The translations under genes and the position numbers were made by a program. 10,790 bases of DNA from Myxococcota bacterium (lineage in GTDB: Bacteria; Myxococcota; Polyangia; GCA-2747355; JAKLHH01): positions 1-10,790 of the forward strand of contig JAKLHH010000147.1 of the NCBI GenBank assembly GCA_022710245.1, in the 5' to 3' direction. Below the pieces are notes generated by a model that was given only the letters and a program-made list of their open reading frames with translations, was not told the origin of the DNA and searched no databases. Shown here piece after piece: positions 1 through 7,335 of this stretch. Position 1 is the stretch's first letter. Every line of letters starts with the position of its first letter.

Positions 1-519
1 GCCCTGCTGGAGGCGATGGCGATGGGGGTCGTACCCGTGGTGCTCGACAGCCCGGCGGAGCGCTGCCTGGTGAGTGATCAGCAGACGGGGCTGGTGGTCC
101 GCGACCGCGAGGAGTTCGCGCGTGCGATCTCCTGGCTCCGGGCCAACCCCGCGGAGCGTGTCCGGCTCGGTGTTCGGGCAGCGGCCTCGGTCCGCGGTCG
201 CTTCTCTGTCGAGCGGATGGCAGCGCGCTTCGAAGAGCACTACCAGTCAGTGATGTCGACCAGGAAGCAGACGATCGCCTTCCCCGCGATCTTCGGCGTG
301 ACCCCGGCCGAGTGGTTCCTGGCCTGCCAGAGGTGTCCGGAGGTCTTCTTGGAGGAGGACCTGAGCCAGGTCGATCGCTTCAGCTTGCCTGGTCTGCTGG
401 AGCGGACCAAGGGTTCGGTCCTTCACTTCAGCCGGAGCTTCCCGGCGGACGAGCGCTTGCGACGCTGGGCGGAGATGCTGGTGACCCGCATGGGTATTGC
501 TGCTGCCCGTCGCGCGTGA
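1..519 (+). CDS. Glycosyltransferase family 4 (GT-B), C-terminal part, cut by window start
   Basis: The frame is open from the first base, so the gene begins upstream of the window and 172 codons remain. The first visible residues, ALLEAMAMGVVPVV, match the conserved nucleotide-sugar-binding stretch of GT4 (glycosyl transferases group 1), where the glutamate of the LLEAMA part usually contacts the donor sugar nucleotide. A normal GT4 ending follows (TGLVV, a helical stretch, and an RFSVERMAARFEEHYQSVM helix, about residues 65-84). The family role is transfer of a sugar from an activated donor onto a growing glycan at the cytoplasmic face of the membrane. About 85 further residues after that helix are not part of the usual GT4 fold, and I do not recognise them. 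The stop lies 4 bases before the likely start of the CDP-glucose dehydratase gene, suggesting one operon. The family call is firm; donor and acceptor are unknown. Confidence 0.85.
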   Translation, partial: ALLEAMAMGVVPVVLDSPAERCLVSDQQTGLVVRDREEFARAISWLRANPAERVRLGVRAAASVRGRFSVERMAARFEEHYQSVMSTRKQTIAFPAIFGVTPAEWFLACQRCPEVFLEEDLSQVDRFSLPGLLERTKGSVLHFSRSFPADERLRRWAEMLVTRMGIAAARRA

Positions 520-523
520 TTAC

Positions 524-1651
524 ATGACCCCAATGTTGAGGTTCGGAGTCGACGCGTCCTTCTGGCGGGACAGGTCAGTCTTCCTGACCGGCCACACCGG
601 GTTCAAGGGCGGATGGCTGTCTCTCTGGCTGCAGTCCATGGGAGCCCGGGTGTCTGGGTACGCGCTGGCCCCCGAGCGACGCCCCTGCCTGTTCGAGGAG
701 GCTCGCGTCGGCGACCGGATGACGTCGGTCTTCGGCGACGTCCGCGACGGTGCAGGCCTGAGCGCTGCGATGGCGGCGGGCCGGCCCGAGATCGTCTTCC
801 ACCTCGCAGCCCAACCGCTGGTGCGCGCCTCCTACGCCGATCCGCCTGGGACCTACGAGGTCAACGTGATGGGCACGGTCCGGTTCCTGGAGGCGGCGCG
901 ACGAGTCCCGACGGTTCGGGCCGCGGTCGTGGTCACCAGCGACAAGTGCTACGACGACCGGGAGCTGCGGCGCGGGTATCGGGAAGACGATCCGCTCGGT
1001 GGTCTGGATCCCTACGCCACCAGCAAGAGCTGCGCGGAGCTGGTGACGGCCGCGTACCGGCGCTCCTTCTTCGCCGCCGCGGCCGGCCCGGCGGTCGCGA
1101 CGGTGCGCGCGGGCAACGTGATCGGGGGTGGGGACTGGGCCGACGACCGACTCATCCCCGACCTGGTGCGCGCTTTCGGCGCTGGCCGGCCCCTGCGGCT
1201 GCGCTACCCCGCGGCGGTCCGCCCCTGGCAGTTCGTGCTGGAGCCGCTGCGCGGCTATCTGATGCTGGCGGAGCGGCTCTGGCACGGGAGAGAATGCTCG
1301 GGGGCGTGGAACTTCGGCCCATTCCGCGAAGACGCGGCGACGGTGATGGAGGTGGTGGGCCAGGCGTCGGTGCTTTGGGGGGGGAGCCCACAGTGGACGA
1401 TTGATGCCGCGGCGCATCCGCACGAGGCCTCGCTCCTCACGCTCGATTGCACCGGCGCTCGGGAGCGGCTCGGATGGCAGCCGCTGCTGAGCCTGCAGAC
1501 CGCGCTCCAGTGGACTATCCGCTGGTATCGCGTCCACCACGAGGGCAAGACTGACATGCGCGCGCTCACGCAGACGCAGATCGAGCAGTACGAGGGCGTC
1601 CTGGCCACGAGGGACGTCGAGCCGCCGTGCGCGGTTAGGACGGAACCATGA
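524..1651 (+). CDS. rfbG: CDP-glucose 4,6-dehydratase
   Basis: This is an extended short-chain dehydrogenase/reductase of about 375 residues, close to the roughly 360 usual for the family. It converts CDP-D-glucose to CDP-4-keto-6-deoxy-D-glucose using bound NAD in the cytoplasm. With the ATG at 524, the NAD-binding loop TGHTGFKGGW is at residues 22-31, the catalytic TSDK at 138-141, and the active-site YATSK at 164-168. TGHTGFKGGWLS is typical of CDP-glucose rather than dTDP-glucose dehydratases, and the adjacent cytidylyltransferase supports the call. The start is uncertain: an upstream TTG (497) would overlap the preceding gene, and ATG 533 is also possible. None has a convincing ribosome binding site; 524 is chosen because it lies just after the upstream stop. 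The stop overlaps the next start (ATGA). An 8-G run at 1377-1384 lies inside the gene with the frame intact. Confidence 0.93.
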   Translation: MTPMLRFGVDASFWRDRSVFLTGHTGFKGGWLSLWLQSMGARVSGYALAPERRPCLFEEARVGDRMTSVFGDVRDGAGLSAAMAAGRPEIVFHLAAQPLVRASYADPPGTYEVNVMGTVRFLEAARRVPTVRAAVVVTSDKCYDDRELRRGYREDDPLGGLDPYATSKSCAELVTAAYRRSFFAAAAGPAVATVRAGNVIGGGDWADDRLIPDLVRAFGAGRPLRLRYPAAVRPWQFVLEPLRGYLMLAERLWHGRECSGAWNFGPFREDAATVMEVVGQASVLWGGSPQWTIDAAAHPHEASLLTLDCTGARERLGWQPLLSLQTALQWTIRWYRVHHEGKTDMRALTQTQIEQYEGVLATRDVEPPCAVRTEP

Positions 1652-2427
1652 AAGTCGTCATCTTCGCGGGCGGATTCGGGACAAGGATCTCCGAAGAGTC
1701 CTTCGACAAGCCCAAGCCGATGATCGAGATTGGAGAGAGGCCGCTTCTTTGGCACCTGATGAAGATCTACGAGGCGCACGGCTTCCGGGACTTCATCCTC
1801 TGCCTCGGCTACAAAGGCTCCGCCATCAAGCAGTACTTCCTGAACTACCGCGCCTACAACTCTGACATCACGGTCGATCTGGGCAAGAGCCACGTCGAGG
1901 TACACCGGGCGAACACGGACAGCTTCCGGGTCACGATGGTCGACACTGGGCTGTACACCCAGACCGCGGGCCGCCTGAAGATGGTCCAGAGCTACATCGG
2001 CGACGAGGAGTTCATGCTCACCTACGGCGACGGTCTGGCCGACGTCGATCTGAACAAGCTCCTCGCGTACCATCGGGGCCACGGCAAGATCGCGACCGTG
2101 ACCGCCGTCCAGCCCGCGGGCCGGTTCGGGCTGCTCGGCATCGACAGCCAAGACGTGGTGAAGTCCTTCAAGGAGAAGCCCGCGGGCAGCGACGGCTGGA
2201 TCAATGGCGGCTTCTTCGTGCTCAGGCCCGAGGTCTTCTCCTATCTCCCCCCCGACGCCGAGCAGCACATGTGGGAAGGGGTCCCGCTGGAGCGGCTGTC
2301 CCGGGAGGGTCAGCTGCGGGCGTATCGCCACTTCGGGTTCTGGAGGTGCATGGACGCTGCGCGCGACAAGGTGGAGCTGGAAGCCCTCTGGAGCACCGGC
2401 CAGGCTCGCTGGAAGAACTGGAAGTGA
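1648..2427 (+). CDS. rfbF: Glucose-1-phosphate cytidylyltransferase
   Basis: The 259-residue protein matches the usual family length (about 257). It joins CTP and alpha-D-glucose-1-phosphate to give CDP-glucose and pyrophosphate, the first committed step toward CDP-linked deoxysugars. Nucleotidyltransferase motifs are all visible: GGFGTR (residues 8-13) followed by KPKPM (21-25), which bind the nucleotide and phosphate; TYGDGLADVD (125-134), with the metal-binding aspartate; EKP (176-178); and WINGGFF (184-190). The SEESFDKPKPM spacing is typical of this enzyme rather than of RmlA (dTDP-glucose). The start is supported by an AGGA at 1637-1640, seven bases before the ATG, and by the ATGA overlap with the dehydratase gene. 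The order here is dehydratase then cytidylyltransferase. The enzyme supplies the substrate for the gene just upstream. Confidence 0.96.
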   Translation: MKVVIFAGGFGTRISEESFDKPKPMIEIGERPLLWHLMKIYEAHGFRDFILCLGYKGSAIKQYFLNYRAYNSDITVDLGKSHVEVHRANTDSFRVTMVDTGLYTQTAGRLKMVQSYIGDEEFMLTYGDGLADVDLNKLLAYHRGHGKIATVTAVQPAGRFGLLGIDSQDVVKSFKEKPAGSDGWINGGFFVLRPEVFSYLPPDAEQHMWEGVPLERLSREGQLRAYRHFGFWRCMDAARDKVELEALWSTGQARWKNWK

Positions 2428-2506
2428 CCGGCCACCCACGTCCCAGCTGGAAGGCGAAGGACTTGAGGCGCACATCGATGGGGGGCGCAGCTCGGACACA
2501 CGCGAC
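2428..2506 (+). other. Spacer between cytidylyltransferase and GT2 genes, no clear signal
   Basis: This 79-base gap breaks an otherwise very tight operon. I see no convincing promoter, hairpin or ribosome binding site in it. The frame of the downstream glycosyltransferase stays open through it but lacks an ATG before 2507. Confidence 0.5.
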
Positions 2507-3547
2507 ATGAGCAGGGTGCCGGTAGCCACTCTCGTCCTGAACCTCGACGGACGCCGTCACCTCGAGGCCTGTTTCCGCTCGCTGCGCGAGGAGGCAGCGC
2601 GTGATCCTCGGCTCGAGCCCTGGCTGGTCGATAACGGATCTCGCGACGGCTCGGTGGAGCTCGTCCAGGAGCGCTTCCCGGAGGTGAGGGTCGTGGCGCT
2701 CGGGGAGAACCTTGGGTTCGCCGGGGCGTATGACAGGGTGCTGCGGGACGAGGCGCTCCTCGGTGGCCGGCCACTCGTAGCGCTGCTCAACAACGATGTG
2801 CGAGTGGCGCCAGGCTGGCTGGCTCCGCTCGTGTCAGCGATCGAGCCGTCAGATGTGGCCATCTGTGGGAGCCGTCTGCTGTCCGCGGACGGCCGCACGA
2901 TCGACCACGCGGGAGGGAAGGTGGCGCCCAACGGTGGCGGCGTGGACCTCGGCAAGTTCGAGCCGGCGACTCCCGAGAGCCGAGTGCCGTTCGAGACGGG
3001 CTTCGCCTGCGGTGGCTCTCTGCTCGTACGTCGCGACGTCTATCTCGAGCTCGGCGGCTTCGATCCGGCCTACGTCATCTACCACGAGGACGTGGGGCTC
3101 GGATGGAGCGCCTGGCTCGCAGGGCGGCGGGTCCTGCACGTCCCCGCCTCCGTCGTCTATCACGAGGGGGGCGCACGGATGGGGCCTCCGGAGAGCCCGC
3201 GGCGGCTCTATCTCTCCCAGCGGAACCGCCTTCGCAATCTGCTCCGGTTTGCAGGTCCTGCGCGCCTCGCCGAGGGGATACTGTACAGCCTGGCCTTCGA
3301 CCTCGCGCGCAGCTTGAAGTACGCTGCGGGGGGCGATCGCGCCAGGCTGTCTGCGCTCTGGCGCGCGGACCTCGACACGCTGAGGGAGGTCGGGGAGCTG
3401 CGGCACCGTCGGGGCGATGCGCAGGCGCATCGTGTCCGCAGCGACGCCCAGCTAGCGGCGGCGGGGATCTTCGCCACCTTGCCCGACAGCATTCATGCGT
3501 ATCGCGCTCACCTGCGACACCAGCGGTCAGCACTCCTGGCTGACTAG
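2507..3547 (+). CDS. GT2 family glycosyltransferase, rhamnosyltransferase-like
   Basis: The 346-residue protein has a GT-A fold of family 2. The nucleotide-binding VDNGSRDG is at residues 41-48. NENLGF-type wording appears as GENLGFAGAYD near 67-76. The metal-site motif is NNDV at 95-98 in place of a plain DxD, as in many rhamnosyltransferase-like GT2 proteins. GGFDPAYVIYHEDVGLGW (about 183-200) carries the ED pair expected to include the catalytic base, followed by a conserved HVPASVVYHEGG at 211-222. It probably adds a sugar to the glycan whose precursors are made by the genes upstream; donor and acceptor cannot be read from sequence. The ATG at 2507 is the only in-frame ATG before the domain. 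It has no clear Shine-Dalgarno sequence, and a 79-base gap separates it from the cytidylyltransferase. The C-terminal 110 residues are basic and helical, without an evident transmembrane segment. Confidence 0.9.
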   Translation: MSRVPVATLVLNLDGRRHLEACFRSLREEAARDPRLEPWLVDNGSRDGSVELVQERFPEVRVVALGENLGFAGAYDRVLRDEALLGGRPLVALLNNDVRVAPGWLAPLVSAIEPSDVAICGSRLLSADGRTIDHAGGKVAPNGGGVDLGKFEPATPESRVPFETGFACGGSLLVRRDVYLELGGFDPAYVIYHEDVGLGWSAWLAGRRVLHVPASVVYHEGGARMGPPESPRRLYLSQRNRLRNLLRFAGPARLAEGILYSLAFDLARSLKYAAGGDRARLSALWRADLDTLREVGELRHRRGDAQAHRVRSDAQLAAAGIFATLPDSIHAYRAHLRHQRSALLAD

Positions 3548-3561
3548 GGACGGAGATCCGC

Positions 3562-4506
3562 ATGCCCCACCGCGCCGCGCGCACCGCGATCATCATCCCC
3601 GCCCGGGACGAGGCCCGGCACATCGGGGCCTGCCTGGAGTCGATCCGCGCCCAGGGCGAGGTTCCGGGGGGGCTGGAGACGATCGTCATCGACGACGGCT
3701 CGCGCGACGAGACCGGGGCCATCGCCCGGGCCGCCGGCGCGACGGTGCTGCGCACCGGCGGGGTAGGGCCCTCGCGGGGGCGCAACCTCGCGGTGCAGCA
3801 GACCGAGGCCGAGCTCTGCTTCTTCACCGACGCCGACTGCGAGCTGCAGCCGGGCTGCCTGGCGACGCTCCTCGCCGCCCTCGACGGGGCCGGTGCCGGG
3901 TTCGCCGGCGCCGGCGGGCGGCAGGCGGCGCCCCCCTCGGACGGGGCCTACGCGCGCCTCGTGCAGCTCTTCCTCGAGGGCACCGGCTTCGTGTCGGACT
4001 ACGCGCGCATCGATCTCCAGCCCACCGAGACCACGCACAACCCCTCCTGCAGCGCGCTGCTCCGGCGCGCCGCGCTGCTCGAGGTCGGCGGCTTTCGCGA
4101 GGGGCTCTGGCCCTGCGAGGACGTCGACCTCGATCTCCGCCTGCGCCAGCGCGGGCACCGCCTCCTCTACGTCCCCGCCGCCGTGGTGCTGCACCACCGC
4201 GCCGCCGACCCGGCCGCCTTCCGGCGCATGATGCGCGGCTACGGGCGCGGGCACGCCGCGCTGATCAAGCTCCACGGGCCGTCGCGGCTGATGCACGCGA
4301 TGCCCGCGCTCACCGCGGTCACCCTCGGCGCCGCGCCGGCCGCCGCGGTGCTCAGCGCCCCGCTCTGGCTGCGAGCGCGGCTCGGCGAGCGCGTCGCCGG
4401 CCAGACCACCGTCGTGAGCAGGATGCTGGCCCTCGCGCTCTGGCACTGGCACCTCGGCTTCGTCGAGGGGCTCGCCGGGCGCTCGGCGATCGCGCCGCCC
4501 GCCTGA
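3562..4506 (+). CDS. GT2 family glycosyltransferase with hydrophobic C-terminal segment
   Basis: The 314-residue protein opens directly into a GT-A domain: TAIIIPARDEARHI (residues 8-21), IDDGSRDE (43-50), GPSRGRNLA (69-77, the loop found in many GT2 enzymes), and a DxD metal site in TDADC (89-93). A SCSALLRR segment (162-169) leads into GGFRE and WPCEDVDLDLR (183-193), with the acidic pair expected to act in catalysis. A hydrophobic stretch at about 248-270 and a weaker one near 287-300 suggest membrane association through the C-terminus. The start is well supported by GGAG at 3552-3555, six bases before the ATG. It follows the previous gene by 14 bases and is likely the last gene of that operon. 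It is noticeably richer in G+C, with more C-ending codons, than the genes before it. The sugar donor is unknown. Confidence 0.9.
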   Translation: MPHRAARTAIIIPARDEARHIGACLESIRAQGEVPGGLETIVIDDGSRDETGAIARAAGATVLRTGGVGPSRGRNLAVQQTEAELCFFTDADCELQPGCLATLLAALDGAGAGFAGAGGRQAAPPSDGAYARLVQLFLEGTGFVSDYARIDLQPTETTHNPSCSALLRRAALLEVGGFREGLWPCEDVDLDLRLRQRGHRLLYVPAAVVLHHRAADPAAFRRMMRGYGRGHAALIKLHGPSRLMHAMPALTAVTLGAAPAAAVLSAPLWLRARLGERVAGQTTVVSRMLALALWHWHLGFVEGLAGRSAIAPPA

Positions 4507-4529
4507 GCCGAGCCGGCCGCAGCAAACGA

Positions 4530-4559
4530 TTGCCTGCATTCGCTGCCCTCTGCTAGGCT
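4530..4559 (+). promoter_or_regulatory. Possible sigma-70-type extended -10 promoter
   Basis: In the 98-base gap before the next gene, TTGCCT (4530-4535) and TAGGCT (4554-4559) are 18 bases apart. The second box is preceded by TGC, giving the TGn extended -10 pattern. The boxes match consensus only partly (4/6 and 3/6). Transcription would begin near 4566, about 39 bases before the ATG at 4605. This would give the downstream GT2 and radical SAM genes their own transcript. No terminator was seen upstream, so read-through is also possible. Confidence 0.4.
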
Positions 4560-4604
4560 CCGACCAACCAACGATCGCTGAAGTGTCACGAGGATCCGTC
4601 GACG

Positions 4605-5807
4605 ATGCCTGAGCCTACTCCCGCGGTCTTCTCCATCGTGATCCCTGCCTACAACGAGGAGGACGCGATCGGCCCGACCCTCGAGCGCTGCCGCGCGCTG
4701 AAGCACAGCGGGGCGCTTGGCCCCGAGGTCTCCGAGCTGGAGCTGATCGTGGTCAACGATGGCTCCCGTGACAAGACGCGCGACGTGGTCCTCGCGCAGG
4801 GCCCTGATGTGCGCCTGGTCGAGCACGAGCACAACCGGGGCTACGGCGCGGCGCTGAAGACCGGCTTCCGCGCCGCCCGCGGCGAGGCCATCGGCTTCCT
4901 CGACGCGGACGGGACCTGCGACCCGAACGCCTTCCGCGAGCTCCTGCAGACGCTCCGCCAGAAGGACGCGGACATCGTCGTCGGCATGCGGATGACGCCC
5001 GAATCGCACATGCCGCGCATCCGCCGCCTCGGCAACCGCTTCTACGCCACCCTGATCACCGCGCTGACCGGCCGCAAGGTGAACGACGCCGCGAGCGGCA
5101 TGCGAGTCTTCCGACGCCGCATCCTGGAGAGCCTCTTCCCGCTCCCCAACGGCCTCTCGTTCACCACCGCGATGTCCACCAAGGCGATCCACGAGCAGCT
5201 CAGCATCGAGGAGGTGCCGATCTCCTACGCCGAGCGCGCCGGGCGCTCGAAGCTCAACGTCATCAAGGACGGGATCGCGTTCCTCCGCGTGGTGCTGACC
5301 ATCGTCCTGCTCTACAACCCGCTGAAGATCTTCTCCACCCTCGCCGCGCTCCTCGTGCTCAGCGCGGGCGCGCTGATCGCGCTGCCCGTCTGGGACTGGG
5401 CCTGGCAGAGGCCGCTGCCCGACGGGTATTACATCTACCGGACCATGGCCGCGCTCGCCTGCCTCGCCGGAGCGGTGACGGTCTTCTCCATGGGGCTCTC
5501 CGCCAGCTTGTTGATCGAGACCCTCTTCCGACCTCACGGGCAGGTCGGCTCCCTCGCCCGGCTGGCCACCTACGCTCGGCTCCCCTACCGGATCCGCACT
5601 GGAGGCGCAGTGCTCCTCGTGGGCGGGCTCGCGGTCTACGCCATCTTCGCGTACGAGCACTGGGCCCACCTGACGCCGGTGATGCACTGGAAGTGGTTCG
5701 CGGCCGCGTCGGTGCTCGTCATCGACGGGATCCAGCTCCTCTCGACGGCGCTGATCGTCAAGCTGATCGACGCCCACCGGCAGATGCGCGACGCGGAGCT
5801 CCGATGA
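4605..5807 (+). CDS. Polyprenyl-phosphate glycosyltransferase (DPM1/GtrB-like GT2) with C-terminal membrane helices
   Basis: The N-terminal 225 residues follow the dolichyl-phosphate mannose synthase pattern: SIVIPAYNEEDAI (10-22), VVNDGSRDKT (49-58), HNRGYGAALKTGF (76-88), LDADGTCDP (99-107) with the metal-binding DAD, DAASGMRVFRR (161-171), and YAERAGRSKLNVIKDG (208-223), the conserved RxGxSK region. About four hydrophobic segments follow (roughly 227-262, 278-304, 332-350 and 364-386). Known relatives move a sugar from a nucleotide donor to a polyprenyl (or dolichyl) phosphate on the cytoplasmic face, yielding a lipid-linked donor that works on the far side of the membrane. A GAGG at 4590-4593 lies 11 bases before the ATG, a rather long spacing. 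The stop overlaps the start of the radical SAM gene (ATGA), so the two are likely co-translated. Which sugar is transferred is unknown; a complete glycolipid synthase role is the main alternative. Confidence 0.88.
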   Translation: MPEPTPAVFSIVIPAYNEEDAIGPTLERCRALKHSGALGPEVSELELIVVNDGSRDKTRDVVLAQGPDVRLVEHEHNRGYGAALKTGFRAARGEAIGFLDADGTCDPNAFRELLQTLRQKDADIVVGMRMTPESHMPRIRRLGNRFYATLITALTGRKVNDAASGMRVFRRRILESLFPLPNGLSFTTAMSTKAIHEQLSIEEVPISYAERAGRSKLNVIKDGIAFLRVVLTIVLLYNPLKIFSTLAALLVLSAGALIALPVWDWAWQRPLPDGYYIYRTMAALACLAGAVTVFSMGLSASLLIETLFRPHGQVGSLARLATYARLPYRIRTGGAVLLVGGLAVYAIFAYEHWAHLTPVMHWKWFAAASVLVIDGIQLLSTALIVKLIDAHRQMRDAELR

Positions 5808-7255
5808 GCCCGAGCGCCCTGCTGGTCAACGGGCCGTTCGTCGAAGACTTCTGCCGCACCCAGCGCTGGGCCGCCCGCACCCGCGGTCGCGTGCTGCGCG
5901 CCCCCGACTGGCTCGCCTACGCGGCCGCGGTCTGCGAACGGGCAGGGATCGACACGCGCCTCTACGACTTCCCGGCCCGCCGCTGGGACCAGGCGCGCCT
6001 CGGCTCGCTCTGCCGCGAGCTGCGGCCTGACTGGGTGGTCCTCGACACCACCACCCCGTCGCTCCACGTCGACCTGGAGAGCGCCCGGCTCTGCAAGGAG
6101 GCCGGCGCGCGCGTCATCCTCTGCGGGCCGCACGCGAGCGCGCTCCCCGAGGACACCCTCGGCCGCTCGGCCGGCGCCGCCGACGCCGTCGCGATCGGCG
6201 AGTACGACGAGACCATCGCCGAGGCGATCCTCGCCCGTGACCTCGCCGAGGTGCCCGGCCTCTGCATCCGGGGCGGGGGCGGCCAGCCGCGCCGCACCGC
6301 GCCGCGCCCGCTGATCGCGGACCTCGACACGCTACCCTTCCCGGCCTGGCACCACCTCGACCTCCTCGACTACTTCGACGGCACCAAGCTCTACCCCTAC
6401 CTCGACGTGGTCTCCGGCCGCGGCTGCCCGTTCCGCTGCAGCTTCTGCCTCTGGCCGCAGGTCATGCACGGCCGCCGCCACCGCAGCCGACGGCCCGAGG
6501 CGGTGGTTGACGAGATCGAGCACGACCTCGCGATCTGCCCCAGGGTCCAGGGCGGGGGGGGGGTCTTCTTCGAGGACGACACCTTCACCGTCAAGCGCGA
6601 CTACGCACACGCGATCTGCGATGAGATCTTGCGGCGCGGGCTTCGCATCCGCTTCTCCATCAACGCGCGCGCCGACGCGGACCGCGACCTCCTCGCACAC
6701 CTCAAGGAGGCCGGCTGCCGCATGCTGGTGGTGGGCTTCGAGAGCGCCGACCCCGAGGTCCTCGAGCGGGTCAAGAAGGGCACCAGCCCCGAGGCCGGGC
6801 GCGAGCTGACCCACGCCGCTCGCCGGGTCGGGCTCGACGTGCACGGCTGCTTCGTCCTCGGGCTCCCCGGCGAGACGCCTGCCTCGATGCAGCGGACCAT
6901 CGACCACGCGCTCTCGCTCGGCCTCACCACGGTGCAGTTCTCGGCCGCGGTGCCCTTCCCCGGAACCGACTACTACGACGACTGCGCCGCGCGCGGCGTG
7001 CTCACGGCGAGGAGCTTCGCGGACTGGCTGGACGCCGGCGAGCAGGCGAGCGTGGTCGAGGAGCCAGGGCTCTCCCGCGCAGAGATCAACGCCGCGGTCA
7101 ACCGCGCCCTCCGCCACTTCTATCTGCGTCCCGGCTACGCGCTCCGCTTCCTGGCCGCGACCCGCAGCCGCGCCGACCTCTACCGCAAGCTGCGCGGCTT
7201 CTGGAACTACGCCTCGTTCCTCGTCGAGGAGGCGCGCCGCGGCCTGCGTCGCTGA
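5804..7255 (+). CDS. Radical SAM protein with B12-binding-type N-terminal domain, HpnJ-like
   Basis: The 483-residue protein has an N-terminal Rossmann-like domain (about 1-150) of the cobalamin-binding type. It contains VVLDTTTPSLHVD and ILCGPHAS segments but lacks the DxHxxG motif of base-off B12 binders. A radical SAM domain follows, with the cluster-binding CPFRCSFC at 208-215 (Cys 208, 212, 215). The CLWPQ just after the cluster, FFEDDTFT (255-262), MLVVGFES (307-314) and CFVLGLPGET (349-358) closely recall HpnJ, which in hopanoid makers is needed to form the cyclitol ether head group. No other hopanoid gene is in the window, so I do not assign that reaction. By family it should cleave SAM with a 4Fe-4S cluster to make a radical. 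The ATG overlaps the GT2 stop (ATGA), pointing to a shared pathway. A run of ten G (6554-6563) encodes Gly 251-253 with the frame intact. The substrate is unknown; a lipid or sugar-lipid is plausible. Confidence 0.88.
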   Translation: MSPSALLVNGPFVEDFCRTQRWAARTRGRVLRAPDWLAYAAAVCERAGIDTRLYDFPARRWDQARLGSLCRELRPDWVVLDTTTPSLHVDLESARLCKEAGARVILCGPHASALPEDTLGRSAGAADAVAIGEYDETIAEAILARDLAEVPGLCIRGGGGQPRRTAPRPLIADLDTLPFPAWHHLDLLDYFDGTKLYPYLDVVSGRGCPFRCSFCLWPQVMHGRRHRSRRPEAVVDEIEHDLAICPRVQGGGGVFFEDDTFTVKRDYAHAICDEILRRGLRIRFSINARADADRDLLAHLKEAGCRMLVVGFESADPEVLERVKKGTSPEAGRELTHAARRVGLDVHGCFVLGLPGETPASMQRTIDHALSLGLTTVQFSAAVPFPGTDYYDDCAARGVLTARSFADWLDAGEQASVVEEPGLSRAEINAAVNRALRHFYLRPGYALRFLAATRSRADLYRKLRGFWNYASFLVEEARRGLRR

Positions 7256-7303
7256 GGCGTGGCGCGTTCAGCTGATTAGCGACCCCGACGGTACCCCAAC
7301 AGC

Positions 7304-7325
7304 CGGCAAGCTGGTGAGCCTGCCG
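7304..7325. terminator. Small hairpin between convergent genes, weak bidirectional terminator candidate
   Basis: In the 80-base gap between the convergent stops, CGGCA (7304-7308) pairs with TGCCG (7321-7325), and GCT (7310-7312) pairs with AGC (7317-7319). One A/C mismatch separates the two helices, and GGTG forms the loop. There is no T-tract on either strand, so it does not meet the usual rule for an intrinsic terminator. Its position is the main argument for it. Confidence 0.25.
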
Positions 7326-7335
7326 TGCCCCCGCC

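Noticed and set aside
1377..1384. Run of eight G in the CDP-glucose dehydratase gene as a phase-variation tract
   Set aside because: It is only eight bases long in a G-rich gene and encodes an ordinary WGGS stretch, so it is too weak to report separately.
2428..2440. A 13-base match (CCGGCCACCCACG) between 2428-2440 and 10238-10250 as a possible repeat or attachment site
   Set aside because: Short GC-rich matches are expected by chance in a window of this size and composition. One copy is inside a coding sequence and no mobile-element gene is nearby.
4507..4529. Terminator after the GT2 gene ending at 4506
   Set aside because: There is only a short GCCGGC self-complementary stretch, with no stable stem-loop and no T-tract.
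4239..5777. Long minus-strand open frame (512 codons) opposite the DPM1-like GT2
   Set aside because: The translation is composition-driven (repeated V, E, G, R, D and H) without recognisable motifs, and the plus strand carries a complete GT2 motif set.
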